A stretch of 64,000 bases of DNA from Microbacterium maritypicum MF109 (GTDB taxonomy: Bacteria; Actinomycetota; Actinomycetes; Actinomycetales; Microbacteriaceae), in the NCBI RefSeq assembly GCF_000455825.1, contig NZ_ATAO01000195.1, positions 167,832-231,831 of the forward strand. Reading direction: 5' to 3'. This document shows positions 8,417 through 16,996 of the stretch, piece by piece. A model generated the notes under the pieces. The model had not been told where the DNA came from and did not search any database. It saw only the letters and a program-made list of their open reading frames with translations. Made by a program: the position numbers and the translations under genes. Numbering within the stretch: the stretch's first letter is position 1; each line of letters opens with the position of its first letter.

Positions 8417-9450
8417 GTGTTGCGGTGAGTGTCGAGATGAGCGTGGGCATGAGTGCGCCGACCGTGGTCGCGGTCGTCTCGGAGGAGCTCTTCACGGAGT
8501 TCTTCTCCGACGCGGATGCCGAACGCCTGCGTGCGGTCGCCGCGGGTCTGGGCGGCGGGTTCGCACGGGTCGATCGACTCGCAGAGGCAGAGCTCGGCGC
8601 CGCACGCGTCGTGATCACGAGCTGGGGCGTCGGCCCCTTCGACGCGGCCGTGCTCGCGGCGCTGCCGAAGCTCGAGCTGATCGCGCACACCGGTGCGACG
8701 ATCAAGCCCTTCGCGACCGATGAGCTGTTCGACCGCGGTGTCGTCGTGACCCAGGCGGGTGCGGGCATGGCGCGGCCGGTCGCCGAGGTGTCGCTCACCT
8801 TCACGCTCGCCCTGCTGCACCGGGTGCCCGAGATGCACAACGCCCTGCGCGCCGGCGACGGCTGGTACGACGCGGATGCCGTGGGCGTGCAGCGCGAGAT
8901 CCTCGGCACCCCCATCGCGGTGATCGGGGCGTCCCGCACCGGGCGGGCCTACCTCGAACTGATCCGGGTGCTCGGCGCCGAGCCGCTGTTGGTCGACCCG
9001 ACAATCGATGCGGAGGCGGCCACCGCTCTCGGAGCCGCACTCGTCCCGCTCGACGAGGCACTCCAGCGTGCCCAGATCGTCGCGGTGCATGCCCCCACCC
9101 TGCCCGAGACCCACCACCTGATCGGTCGGCGGGAGCTCGCGCTGATGCCCCACGGCGCGGGGCTCGTGAACACCGCGCGCTCCTGGATCGTCGATGAGGC
9201 GGCGCTGATCGACGAGCTGCAGCGGGGACGGCTGAGCGCCGCGATCGACGTGTTCGACGAGGAGCCGCTCGCCGCGGACAGCCCGTTCCGCGCGCTTCCC
9301 GGGGTGCTGGTCACCCCGCACCGAGCCGCGGGGACGACCCAGGGACGACGGCGTCAGGGGCGGATCGTCGCCGACGAGGTCGAGGCCTTCGCCGCGGGGC
9401 GTCCCCTCGCGCACGCCGTCTCCCGCGACCAGCTGTCGTCGATGGCATGA
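8413..9450 (+). CDS. D-isomer-specific 2-hydroxyacid dehydrogenase
   Basis: 345 residues from the GTG that overlaps the previous stop (GTGA). In-frame ATGs at 8437 and 8449 are alternatives, and none of the three has a strong ribosome site. The NAD motif is VIGASRTG, with a serine at the second position. The catalytic triad of the family is present: R in NTARSWIVDE, E in DVFDEEPL and H in VTPHRAAG. It reduces a 2-keto acid or oxidises a D-2-hydroxyacid with NAD(H). It is part of the ROK-linked sugar operon. Confidence 0.87.
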   Translation: MSVAVSVEMSVGMSAPTVVAVVSEELFTEFFSDADAERLRAVAAGLGGGFARVDRLAEAELGAARVVITSWGVGPFDAAVLAALPKLELIAHTGATIKPFATDELFDRGVVVTQAGAGMARPVAEVSLTFTLALLHRVPEMHNALRAGDGWYDADAVGVQREILGTPIAVIGASRTGRAYLELIRVLGAEPLLVDPTIDAEAATALGAALVPLDEALQRAQIVAVHAPTLPETHHLIGRRELALMPHGAGLVNTARSWIVDEAALIDELQRGRLSAAIDVFDEEPLAADSPFRALPGVLVTPHRAAGTTQGRRRQGRIVADEVEAFAAGRPLAHAVSRDQLSSMA

Positions 9451-10421
9451 CCGGCACGCCGCTGCGCGTGGCCTTCGCCGGACTCGCGCACTCGCACCCC
9501 TACAGCGACGCCGCGAACGTTCGCGCGCTCGGTGCCGAAGTCGTCGGGGTGCACGATGCGGATGCGGGGGCGGCCGAGGAGTTCGCCCTGCGTTTCGGTG
9601 GCGCGGCGGTGGCCTCGCTCGATCTGCTGACGGCGCTGCGTCCCGACCTGGTCATCGCGACACCGCGCCCGCACGATGTCCGGGGCTTTCTGCACCTGCT
9701 CGGCAGCGGAGACGCTCCGGTGTTCGTGAACAAGGTGATCGCCCCCACCGGGGCTCGACTCGCCGAGATCGACCGCGTGCTGACGGCATCGTCGGCCCCC
9801 GTCGGCACGAGCTCCGTCCTGCGCTTCGCTCCGGCGCTCGTCGCGCTGGCCGGGCAGATCGGGGGCGAGGATGTGCTCGCGCTCCGCGTGCACGCACAGC
9901 ACGACAATGCCGCCTTCCAACTGCCGGACCGGGCGTGGCAGGACGACCCGCGGCGCGGCGGCGGTACGGCCGTGACGGTCGGGGTGCACGCCTGGGAGAT
10001 GGTCGATGTGCTGCTGCCCGGGGCGGCTCTCGTCTCGGGGTCCGGCTGGACGCGCACGCGCCCCGGATCGACGAGCGCGTCGGAGGATGCTGCGGGCATC
10101 GAGGGTCTGCTGCGGGTTCCCGGCGCGGAGCGCGAAGTGCCGGTGCAGGTGCTCGTCACGGGGACGCCGGGCGCGGATGCGTACGGAGCGGAGGTGGTGA
10201 CGGCCGCCGGTATCCGTTCGGTCTCGCTCGACGTGGACGGCGATCAGGACGCGGTGGGCGATCAGGGTGAGGGGCCGAACGAGACGCTGGGGTTCCGTGA
10301 CCTGATCCACGCGTTGCTCGATGCGGCACAGCGCGGGGCGACCGTGGCTCCCTGGGGCGAGTCGCGGGTGGTCGTGGCGAACACGATCCGCGCGGCCGAG
10401 ATCGCCCGGAGCGACGCATGA
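9447..10421 (+). CDS. Gfo/Idh/MocA-like oxidoreductase
   Basis: 324 residues; the ATG overlaps the previous stop (ATGA). The N-terminal Rossmann strand reads RVAFAGLAHSHPYSD, similar in style to the partial oxidoreductase at the window start (SFAHTHA). The family EKP motif is replaced by VFVNKVIAP, which retains a lysine. The central segment RRGGGTAVTVGVHAWEMVDVLL corresponds to the substrate domain GG..xxDxxxHxxD region. It is a divergent member that probably acts on the same pathway as its operon mates. Confidence 0.8.
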   Translation: MTGTPLRVAFAGLAHSHPYSDAANVRALGAEVVGVHDADAGAAEEFALRFGGAAVASLDLLTALRPDLVIATPRPHDVRGFLHLLGSGDAPVFVNKVIAPTGARLAEIDRVLTASSAPVGTSSVLRFAPALVALAGQIGGEDVLALRVHAQHDNAAFQLPDRAWQDDPRRGGGTAVTVGVHAWEMVDVLLPGAALVSGSGWTRTRPGSTSASEDAAGIEGLLRVPGAEREVPVQVLVTGTPGADAYGAEVVTAAGIRSVSLDVDGDQDAVGDQGEGPNETLGFRDLIHALLDAAQRGATVAPWGESRVVVANTIRAAEIARSDA

Positions 10422-11338
10422 GTGCACCGATCATCCGTGCGGCTCGGGCCGAGGATCAGACCGCGCTCACCGCGCTGTGGGCGCAGGCGTTCACGCCGCC
10501 GCTCGCCCCCGACCAGTGGCTCATCGATCAGGAGCGGCTCGCGCACACACTCGTCGCCGAGGACGATGACGGCCTGTGCGGTTCGATATACGGTCTGCCC
10601 AAGCAGCTGCGCGAGTCCGATGGCGTCGCCGAGGTGCACGCGATCGGCAGCGTCGCGGTGGCCGAGCGGGCGCGAGGACAGGGCCTCGCCCGTCGACTCG
10701 TGGCGGCGACCCTGCAGACGGGCGGCGACGCCGACTGGGCATTGCTGTTCACCGGCACCCCGGAGGTGTATCGGTCCAGCGGCTTCGACACCTTCTCCAT
10801 GGCGCGCACTCTGGCCGGCTCCTGGACGGCACCCGTGTCGGCCGGGACCGATGCGCGAGTCGAGCGCGCGACCGTCGGACTCGGGAGCTTCCGCCCGCTG
10901 TGCGAGGTCTACGAGTGCTCACGTGCGGGCAGGGTCGTGCTCGCCCCGGTGCGTGGTGACCGCGACAGGGCGATGGCGGAGGTGCGGATGCGGGGTGCGA
11001 CGCTGTACTGCCGGACCGAGGGGTCGACGGTGCTCGGCTACGCGGTCGCCGAGCGTCGCGGCGGGATCGGCACGCTCCTGGAGAGCGCTGTGCTCCCGGG
11101 AATGGACGGCGACGAGGTGCGCGATGAGCTGCTCTCCGCCATCGCCGTCGACTGGCACTCCGCCGGGGTGACATCGTGCGAGCTCGCCGTTCCCGCCCTG
11201 CCGGAGGAGGATCGCGCGCTCCGCGCCTTTGCCCCCGAGGCTGTGCGGCAGGACGACCGCACCGGGATGATCCGTGCGCTGCGGCGTGCGCCGCGGCTCG
11301 ACGGCATCCGCCATTTCACGGCGGGCGACTACTTCTGA
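10418..11338 (+). CDS. GNAT-family N-acetyltransferase (Eis-like)
   Basis: 306 residues; the ATG overlaps the preceding stop. Residues 1-130 form a GNAT domain with IGSVAVAERARGQGLARRLVAATLQ, the acetyl-CoA pyrophosphate-binding loop. The remaining half resembles the second acetyltransferase-like part seen in Eis-type proteins, although the protein is shorter than Eis (about 400). It transfers an acetyl group from acetyl-CoA to an amine. Why it sits at the end of a sugar operon is unclear; acetylation of an amino sugar or detoxification are both possible. Confidence 0.8.
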   Translation: MSAPIIRAARAEDQTALTALWAQAFTPPLAPDQWLIDQERLAHTLVAEDDDGLCGSIYGLPKQLRESDGVAEVHAIGSVAVAERARGQGLARRLVAATLQTGGDADWALLFTGTPEVYRSSGFDTFSMARTLAGSWTAPVSAGTDARVERATVGLGSFRPLCEVYECSRAGRVVLAPVRGDRDRAMAEVRMRGATLYCRTEGSTVLGYAVAERRGGIGTLLESAVLPGMDGDEVRDELLSAIAVDWHSAGVTSCELAVPALPEEDRALRAFAPEAVRQDDRTGMIRALRRAPRLDGIRHFTAGDYF

Positions 11339-11445
11339 GCGCCTCGCTCGGAGAAGCGCTGGGGACGGGGGATCGATCGGATGATGCGGCCCGGCCGAAG
11401 GACCGGACGCCTGACCGCGGCGATGACGCCGCAAGGAGGATGAGC

Positions 11446-13623
11446 ATGACCCAGAAGATGAGCACGACCCAGAAGGAGACGGCCGCTCTCGAGAGCCCGA
11501 CCGCGACCCTGCGCAGCAGGCGCATGCTGCTCGCCGGCTTCGGCGCGGCGGCGATCGGAGGCGTGGCGGCCGTCAGCGCGCAGACTCCGGCGCAGGCTGC
11601 CGGCCCCATCGTGACGCAGGGCGATTCGGGATCGTCGTCGGTGGCGAACGGCGGCACGGCGACCACGCTCGTGAAGCGCAAGGGCAAGGACGGTGATCTG
11701 GTCCGCACGACCGGTTACGCCGCAGCCGGCGACGGGGGTGCCGGGCTGTACCGCTTCGTGAAGAAGGACGCTCCGGCGGCGAACGGCGGCACCGTGCTGG
11801 CGGCCCCGAAGGGCGGAGCGTGGCTGCTCGTGCACGGCGGGATCGTGGACTTCCGGGTGTTCGGGATCATGGATGCGAGCGTGAACGCCGACGACGCCCT
11901 CGACGCCATGGTGAACGACGCGAGCATCCACCGCATCGAGGGGCACAGCCCCCTCAACTTCGTGCGCCGCCACAGGTTCTCACGGTCGAACATCGCCTTC
12001 GACTTCGGGGGACACCTCATGACCACGGTCGGCATCGAGAACGCCGGCAAAGACGATCCGTTCGCGGCGGTCATGTTCTTCCGCGGCGAGGTGACCGATG
12101 CGGTGCAGGAGGCGAAGCTCGGCGAGGTGGTGCCGGATCTCGGCGACATCTTCCCGGTCGCCGATTCGTCGTTCTTCGCTGTCGGCGAGTGGTACGCGGC
12201 AGAGGTGAACGCGCTGTCGGGTCGTTGGGAGCGCGAGCTGCAGCGCATGGTGCAGGTCACGCAGATCGTGGACGGCACGCACATCCGCATCAACTACAAG
12301 AACGGCTGGCCGCTGGGCAAGGACCGCACGATGACCTGGCGCCGGGTCGTGCCGGTGCAGGACGTGACGGTGTCGAACCTGAAGTTCCTCGGCACCGGTA
12401 CCGACGAGTACACGGGATCGCACCCGCTGGCGTTCGAGTACGCGGTGCGCTGCGACGTCGACCACATCGACGGCACGGGGACCTTCTGGCCGCTCATCCA
12501 GCGCCGGTGGAACACCTACTATTCGACCGTGAGCTGCACGCTCAAGAACCCGACCTCGGTCACCTGGGGTGGGGCCGGCTACCTGACGCAGCAGATCTAC
12601 TGCCTCTACGGATACGTCGCCAACTGCCACACCGCGAACGCCCGGCACCTGAACGACTTCACCGCGAGCGCCTACTGCCTGGTCGAGAACTGCCACGGCG
12701 ACGGTGACGACCAGGGTCCGTTCGTCACCCACGGGCAGTACGAGCACGACCTCACGTACACCGGCAATTCCGGTCTCATGACGTTCGCGAACTCCGGTGC
12801 GGCCTGGGGCTCGGCGGCCAAGCGCATCACGGTGCGCAAGCACGTGTGCTCGTGGTTCGTCGCCCGTGTGCGCATCACCGACCTCACGCTCGAAGACGTG
12901 CAGGTGATCGGCAAGCCCTCGCTCGCCGGCTCCGGCATGCTGTGGATCAACGCCGACGGCGCGCAGCTGCGCGGGTGCACGGCATCCGACACCCTCGTGA
13001 TCACGCAGGCGTCCGACAATTCCGCACGGCCGACGGTGATCGCCGACTCGCACTTCACGTTCGTCGCGCCGGGAGAACTCACCAACGCCACGGTGAAGAC
13101 ACCCGTCACGTTCGTCGACACGGTGCTCGACCGGGTCGGCGGCATGAAGATCGCGGGAGCCGGAGCGGTCACGTTCCGGGGATCGACGCTCATGGCGGCT
13201 GATGACGCCGCGCCGATGGTGTCGTCGTCGGAGCGTCTGCGATTCGAGGGATCGACACTCCGCAACGCCCGTATCGCCGCGGCCAGAGGAGAGCGGCAGG
13301 CCGTCGAGATCGCGGGATCGGACGTGGCGGTCAAGGGCGGCACCGGCATCTCCCGGACCGGCGACGGCGAGCTGCATCTGACGCTCTCCGACAGCACCTT
13401 CCGCGCGGAGGGGGCGGCGACGCACGTCGCGGTCACGAAGGGCGCGACTCACTACCGCGCGGTCGGCAACCGCTTCGAGGGCGGGGCGCTGGAGCTGGCG
13501 GACGCCGCGTTCGGCGGCTCGTCCACGTTGGTGCACACCGGCAACGTCGAGTCGGGCGTCACGCGCACGGCCTTCCCCGCCGAGGGCCCGCGCGTCGTCG
13601 ACACGGCGAACCTCAGGGTCTGA
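11446..13623 (+). CDS. Tat-exported right-handed beta-helix protein (pectate-lyase-like)
   Basis: 725 residues. AAGGAGG lies 6 nt before this ATG; another ATG at 11440 is too close to it. The N-terminus has a twin-arginine signal, SRRMLLAGFGAAAIGG, ending near AQAAG, so export is folded. The body shows many short beta-rungs rich in Gly, Asn and Thr, for example ANSGAAWGSAAKRITVRKH and the conserved ENCHGDGDDQGPF. These are typical of parallel beta-helix polysaccharide lyases or hydrolases. A clear paralogue lies at 18361-20544. It is the last gene of the first sugar locus; polysaccharide cleavage outside the cell is inferred, and no catalytic triad could be assigned. Confidence 0.8.
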   Translation: MTQKMSTTQKETAALESPTATLRSRRMLLAGFGAAAIGGVAAVSAQTPAQAAGPIVTQGDSGSSSVANGGTATTLVKRKGKDGDLVRTTGYAAAGDGGAGLYRFVKKDAPAANGGTVLAAPKGGAWLLVHGGIVDFRVFGIMDASVNADDALDAMVNDASIHRIEGHSPLNFVRRHRFSRSNIAFDFGGHLMTTVGIENAGKDDPFAAVMFFRGEVTDAVQEAKLGEVVPDLGDIFPVADSSFFAVGEWYAAEVNALSGRWERELQRMVQVTQIVDGTHIRINYKNGWPLGKDRTMTWRRVVPVQDVTVSNLKFLGTGTDEYTGSHPLAFEYAVRCDVDHIDGTGTFWPLIQRRWNTYYSTVSCTLKNPTSVTWGGAGYLTQQIYCLYGYVANCHTANARHLNDFTASAYCLVENCHGDGDDQGPFVTHGQYEHDLTYTGNSGLMTFANSGAAWGSAAKRITVRKHVCSWFVARVRITDLTLEDVQVIGKPSLAGSGMLWINADGAQLRGCTASDTLVITQASDNSARPTVIADSHFTFVAPGELTNATVKTPVTFVDTVLDRVGGMKIAGAGAVTFRGSTLMAADDAAPMVSSSERLRFEGSTLRNARIAAARGERQAVEIAGSDVAVKGGTGISRTGDGELHLTLSDSTFRAEGAATHVAVTKGATHYRAVGNRFEGGALELADAAFGGSSTLVHTGNVESGVTRTAFPAEGPRVVDTANLRV

Positions 13624-13680
13624 GCCGGGCGCGCTTCCTGGCGCGAGTGCCGCGGATGCCGCCGAGCGCACGGGATGCTG

Positions 13681-13722
13681 CCGAGTGCACGGCTTCTCGA
13701 CGTGAAGAAGCCGTGCGCTCGG
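13681..13722. terminator. Long hairpin between convergent genes
   Basis: Arms 13681-13697 (CCGAGTGCACGGCTTCT) and 13706-13722 pair over 17 bp with one G/T mismatch around an 8-nt loop. It lies between the beta-helix gene and the convergent alcohol dehydrogenase, and related fragments (CCGAGCGCACGG, CCCGTGCACTCGG) flank it. There is no T-tract, so it is either a bidirectional terminator or a repeat. A four-copy GGGGCGTG-type tandem follows at about 13741-13774. Confidence 0.5.
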
Positions 13723-13774
13723 TGAGCACCCGTGCACTCGGCGGGGTGTGGGGCGTGGGGCGTGGGGCGTGGGG

Positions 13775-14761
13775 TCAGAGGCCGGTGACGACGACCAGCT
13801 TGCCGACGGCGGTGCCCTGTTCCATCGCGGTGTGCGCCTCGGCGATCTGGTCGAAGGCATAGACGCGGTCGATCGGCACGGTGGCCTCGCCGGCCGCGAC
13901 CGCATCGAGGAAGCCCTGGAGCACAGCCGGCGGCAGGTCGGCCGCGCCTCCGCCGTACGCGCTGAGGCGCACGCCGCGGGGGATGTACTCGATGGGGTAG
14001 AAGTCCTTCACGGTCCACTCGTTCGAGAGCATCCCGGTGAAGCAGACCACGCCGTGCACGCGGGTCGAGCGGAGGGTGTCCGGCAGGGTCGGCGTGCCGA
14101 CCAGCTCGAGAGCCGTGTCCACGCCCTCGGGCAGGATCGCTCTGACCTGCGCCTGCACGTCGCCGTCGTCGATGAGCACGTGGTCGACGCCGATGCGGGT
14201 GAGCGCCTCGGCCTTGCGGGGGTTGCGTGTGGTCGAGAAGACCGTCATCCCGCGCTGCTTCGCGAGCACCGCGGTCGCCATCCCGATCGACGAGGTGCCG
14301 CCGCGGATCAGGATCGACTGGCCCGGCTGGGCGTCGAGCCCCACGGTGAGCGACCCGTACGAGGTCTGCAGCATCTCGGGCAGGGCGCCGAGGGTGCCCC
14401 AGTCGAGGTCGCTCTCGAAAGCGATCACCTGGGTCGCGGGAACGCAGGTGTACTCCGCGTATCCGCCGTCGTACGCGCGTCCCATCCCGCCCATCACCGC
14501 CACGACCTGCTGGCCGGGGGTGAATTCGCCCCCGGGCGCCTCGACGACGACTCCGGTCGCCTCGATGCCGAGCACGCGGGGAAAGGTGACGCCCTCCGCC
14601 AGGCCGAGTCGGGTGTGGAGTTCGGAGCGGTTCAAGCCGAATGCCTTCACCTGGATCAGCACCCAGCCCTCACTCGGTGTCGGGATCGGCAGCTCGCGGA
14701 TGGTGAGGGCCTCAACGGGGCCGGGTGCGTCGAGCACGATCGCGCGCATCATCTCGGTCAT
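13775..14761 (-). CDS. Zinc-type alcohol dehydrogenase / quinone oxidoreductase family
   Basis: 328 residues. The ATG is preceded by AGGAGT and overlaps the MarR stop (ATGA). An MDR-superfamily protein: N-terminal GroES-like fold with LGIEATGVVVEAPG, then NADP-binding QSILIRGGTSSIGMATAVLAK. The structural and catalytic zinc cysteines are not evident, which fits the zinc-independent quinone oxidoreductase/enoyl reductase branch. It is transcribed behind a MarR regulator, suggesting inducible detoxification of quinones, aldehydes or electrophiles. Confidence 0.87.
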   Translation of the reverse strand: MTEMMRAIVLDAPGPVEALTIRELPIPTPSEGWVLIQVKAFGLNRSELHTRLGLAEGVTFPRVLGIEATGVVVEAPGGEFTPGQQVVAVMGGMGRAYDGGYAEYTCVPATQVIAFESDLDWGTLGALPEMLQTSYGSLTVGLDAQPGQSILIRGGTSSIGMATAVLAKQRGMTVFSTTRNPRKAEALTRIGVDHVLIDDGDVQAQVRAILPEGVDTALELVGTPTLPDTLRSTRVHGVVCFTGMLSNEWTVKDFYPIEYIPRGVRLSAYGGGAADLPPAVLQGFLDAVAAGEATVPIDRVYAFDQIAEAHTAMEQGTAVGKLVVVTGL

Positions 14762-15201
14762 GGGGTGACTCCTGTCGTCGGTATGGGCTTGCGCACCCGA
14801 AGGGTGGCGAGAGTGGTGGCGAAGTGCTGAAGGTCGTCGGCGGAGACGCTCTGGAACCACGGCTCCAGTTCTCTGCCGAAGGTCTGGGTCGCGATCGTCA
14901 ACATGTCCTCGCCCGCCGGCGTGAGCGTGATGAACGAGGCCCGTCGGTCGTCGGGGTTCGGTGTGCGCTCGCAATAGCCCGCTGCTTCGATGCGAGCGAC
15001 CAGCTTGCTGGTGCCGCCCTCGGTGATCGAGAGCTCGGTCGCGATGTCGGAGGCCCGGCAGTTCTCGATCCGGGCGATGGCCCGCATGGGCTCGAACCAG
15101 CTCAGCGGCAGGGAATGCTCGGCGCGGAGACGTCGGTCGACCGCCTCCCAGATCTCCATCTCGAAGCGGATCACATCATCAAAGAGTCGATGCAGGTCCA
15201 C
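14758..15201 (-). CDS. MarR-family transcriptional regulator
   Basis: 147 residues from a GTG preceded by AAGGAT. A start 14 codons upstream (15243) is unlikely because a TATACT -10-like hexamer touches it. The winged helix ASDIATELSITEGGTSKLVARIEAAGYCERTPNPDDRR includes the DxRx wing motif. It forms an operon with the following oxidoreductase, and its own promoter region contains the short palindrome CCATGG. It probably represses this operon and is released by a small phenolic or electrophile ligand. Confidence 0.88.
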   Translation of the reverse strand: MDLHRLFDDVIRFEMEIWEAVDRRLRAEHSLPLSWFEPMRAIARIENCRASDIATELSITEGGTSKLVARIEAAGYCERTPNPDDRRASFITLTPAGEDMLTIATQTFGRELEPWFQSVSADDLQHFATTLATLRVRKPIPTTGVTP

Positions 15202-15345
15202 GGCGCATCCTTTCCACGAGCACTGACTTACTTTCCATGGCAAGTATATGGGCGATTCGGTGGACCGGGCGCGAGAAGGGCGAATCTCACCTGCGGGGGA
15301 GGCGGCGGGAGAGGTGCCGGAGCGAGGCGGCGGGAGGAGGAGGGA

Positions 15346-16188
15346 CTAGGTGGAGGAGATGCCGACGAGCTCGGCGCTGCGCTGCCAGAGCGCCTCGGCC
15401 AGGGCCGCGTCATCCACCTGCGGATTGACCTTCGCGGTCAGCTGACGCTCGTCGTAGTAAGCGCCGGAGAACCATGTCTCATCGGGGGTGCCCTCGATGA
15501 ACCAGCGCAGGGTCGCGCCACCCTTGTCGGCACCGATGAGCATGAGGTGCTTGAGCGGTGTGCGGTAGAGCAGGCGCATGATGCTCGACGAGTCCGAAGC
15601 GAAGTTCGTCTGCACGGTGCCGGGGTGGAACGCGACCGCACTCAGCCCGTCGGCGTGGAACTTCGTGTGCAGGCTCTTGGCGAACAGCACGTTCGCGAGC
15701 TTCGCATCGCCGTAGGCCTTGTTCGCGCTGAAGCGGCGGTGATTGTCGAGGTCGTCCACATCGAGGTGGCCGAACAGGCGGTGCGCGATGCTGGAGGTGT
15801 TGATGACCGCGCCCTCGGCCTTCAACAGCTGAGGCCGCAACAGGTTCGTGAGCAGGAACGGCGCCAGGTGGTTGACCTGCATGGTCTTCTCGAAGCCGTC
15901 GACCGTGGGGGTCTGATCGCCGAAGATGCCACCGGCGTTGTTCGCCAGCACGTGGATGCCGCCGTCGCCGACGCCCTCCACGATCCTCGTGGCGAGCGCC
16001 CGCACGTCGTCGAGGCGTGCGAAGTCGGCGGTGAACCACGCAGCGCCCGTCTCCGCGGCGACCGCACGGGTCTTCTCCTCCGAGCGTCCCACCAGGATGA
16101 GCCGATGCGGGGACGACGCGAGCTGGCGGGCGGCTGCCGCGCCGATCCCGTCGGAGGCTCCGGTGAGGACGATCGTGCGCGCGGTCAC
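15346..16188 (-). CDS. SDR-family oxidoreductase (retinol-dehydrogenase-like)
   Basis: 280 residues from a GTG overlapping the GntR stop (GTGA). It has TGASDGIG for the cofactor, NNAG near residue 88, a serine in NTSSIAH, and YGDAK as the YxxxK catalytic pair. The layout (long segment after YxxxK, HPGTVQTNF) is that of retinol dehydrogenase/WW-domain oxidoreductase-like SDRs, which use NADP(H) on hydrophobic or small carbonyl substrates. It is co-transcribed with the GntR regulator, so it belongs under the same control. Confidence 0.87.
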   Translation of the reverse strand: MTARTIVLTGASDGIGAAAARQLASSPHRLILVGRSEEKTRAVAAETGAAWFTADFARLDDVRALATRIVEGVGDGGIHVLANNAGGIFGDQTPTVDGFEKTMQVNHLAPFLLTNLLRPQLLKAEGAVINTSSIAHRLFGHLDVDDLDNHRRFSANKAYGDAKLANVLFAKSLHTKFHADGLSAVAFHPGTVQTNFASDSSSIMRLLYRTPLKHLMLIGADKGGATLRWFIEGTPDETWFSGAYYDERQLTAKVNPQVDDAALAEALWQRSAELVGISST

Positions 16189-16847
16189 GGGGTGTCCGCG
16201 TCGGTCGACGGGGTGATGCGCTCGACCGCCCTGGTCACGTGCGCGGCGATCACGGCCTGCGCCTGCTCCGGGTCACCGCTCGCGATGGCATCGACGATCT
16301 GTTGGTGGCTGCGCACATGCTCTTCCTGCTCGGCAGGGTCGAGAGCGGCGTTGGCGGCATGCAGGAAACCGGTGATGCGTCCGCGCAGCTGGCCGCTCAA
16401 CTCGTCGAGGAAGCGGTGCTCGGCGAGGTCGGCGAGCGTCTCGTGGAACAGGCGGTCCTGGCGCAGCACCTCGTCGATGTCGCCGGGTGCCGCATCCGCC
16501 ATCGCCTGGATGATGGCACCGAGTCGGGCGGCGGATTCCTCGTTCCACCGCTCCTGCACGCGGATCGCCATGAACTGCTCGAGCACGATCCGCAGGCTCG
16601 AGATCTCCTGGAGGTCTTGTGCGCTCAGCTGGGCGACGCGGGCGCCGCGGCGGGGCTCCCGGGTGATGAGGCGCTCCTCGGCGAGACGGGTCAGTGCCTC
16701 GCGTACCGGGATGTGGCTGACGCCCAGCCGGTCGGCGAGCTTGCGTTCGACGAGGCGCTCACCGGGGGCGAGTTCTCCGGAATGGATGGCCGCACGCAGC
16801 TCGTCTGCGACCTGTTCGGCGATGTTCTGATCCGAGACGCTGCGCAT
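16185..16847 (-). CDS. GntR-family regulator with FCD domain
   Basis: 220 residues. The ATG has GAGAAGGG upstream. The N-terminal winged helix reads GERLVERKLADRLGVSHIPVREALTRL, followed by wing text GARVAQLS. The C-terminal helical FCD domain (FLHAANAALDPAEQEEHVRSHQQIVDAI) carries the histidines and acidic residues that bind metal and a carboxylate ligand in FadR/VanR-subfamily members. It is divergent from an MFS transporter. Near-palindrome ATGCTATGGCAT lies ahead of it and perfect copies lie ahead of four other operons in the next 12 kb, so I infer a local autoregulated repressor of sugar-acid catabolism. Confidence 0.92.
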   Translation of the reverse strand: MRSVSDQNIAEQVADELRAAIHSGELAPGERLVERKLADRLGVSHIPVREALTRLAEERLITREPRRGARVAQLSAQDLQEISSLRIVLEQFMAIRVQERWNEESAARLGAIIQAMADAAPGDIDEVLRQDRLFHETLADLAEHRFLDELSGQLRGRITGFLHAANAALDPAEQEEHVRSHQQIVDAIASGDPEQAQAVIAAHVTRAVERITPSTDADTP

Positions 16848-16907
16848 TCGGTGCCCTTCTCGATCCGCGGTTCCGTCTCGTCGAGCGGGCGCGCATTCGT
16901 TCGCTCG

Positions 16908-16919
16908 ATGCTATGGCAT
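16908..16919. promoter_or_regulatory. GntR operator copy 1, ATGCTATGGCAT
   Basis: A near-perfect 12-bp palindrome 60 bp upstream of the GntR start. It differs from the other copies by one central base. On the minus strand it contains TAGCAT, which could be the -10 of the regulator's own promoter, implying negative autoregulation. Confidence 0.6.
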
Positions 16920-16948
16920 TTTCCGGATGAGTGGACACGGCGAGGGTT

Positions 16949-16967
16949 TTGCTAGATGCTATAGCAA
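16949..16967. promoter_or_regulatory. GntR operator copy 2 at the MFS promoter
   Basis: TTGCTAGATGCTATAGCAA. It holds the 10-bp palindrome TGCTATAGCA (16957-16966) and also a wider inverted repeat TTGCTA-N7-TAGCAA. It lies 30 bp upstream of the MFS start and its AAGGAG site. Confidence 0.68.
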
Positions 16968-16996
16968 GCCAGTCCATCGATGACGAAGGAGTTGTC

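Noticed and set aside
13741..13774. GGGGCGTG tandem copies considered as a CRISPR or VNTR locus
   Set aside because: There are only four 8-bp units with no spacers. I treat it as simple low-complexity sequence; no CRISPR array was seen anywhere in the window.
11980..13905. Very long minus-strand open frame opposite the beta-helix gene
   Set aside because: It is rich in Arg, His and Asp with no domain and no ribosome site, and mirrors the codon pattern of the real plus-strand gene, as is usual in high-GC DNA.
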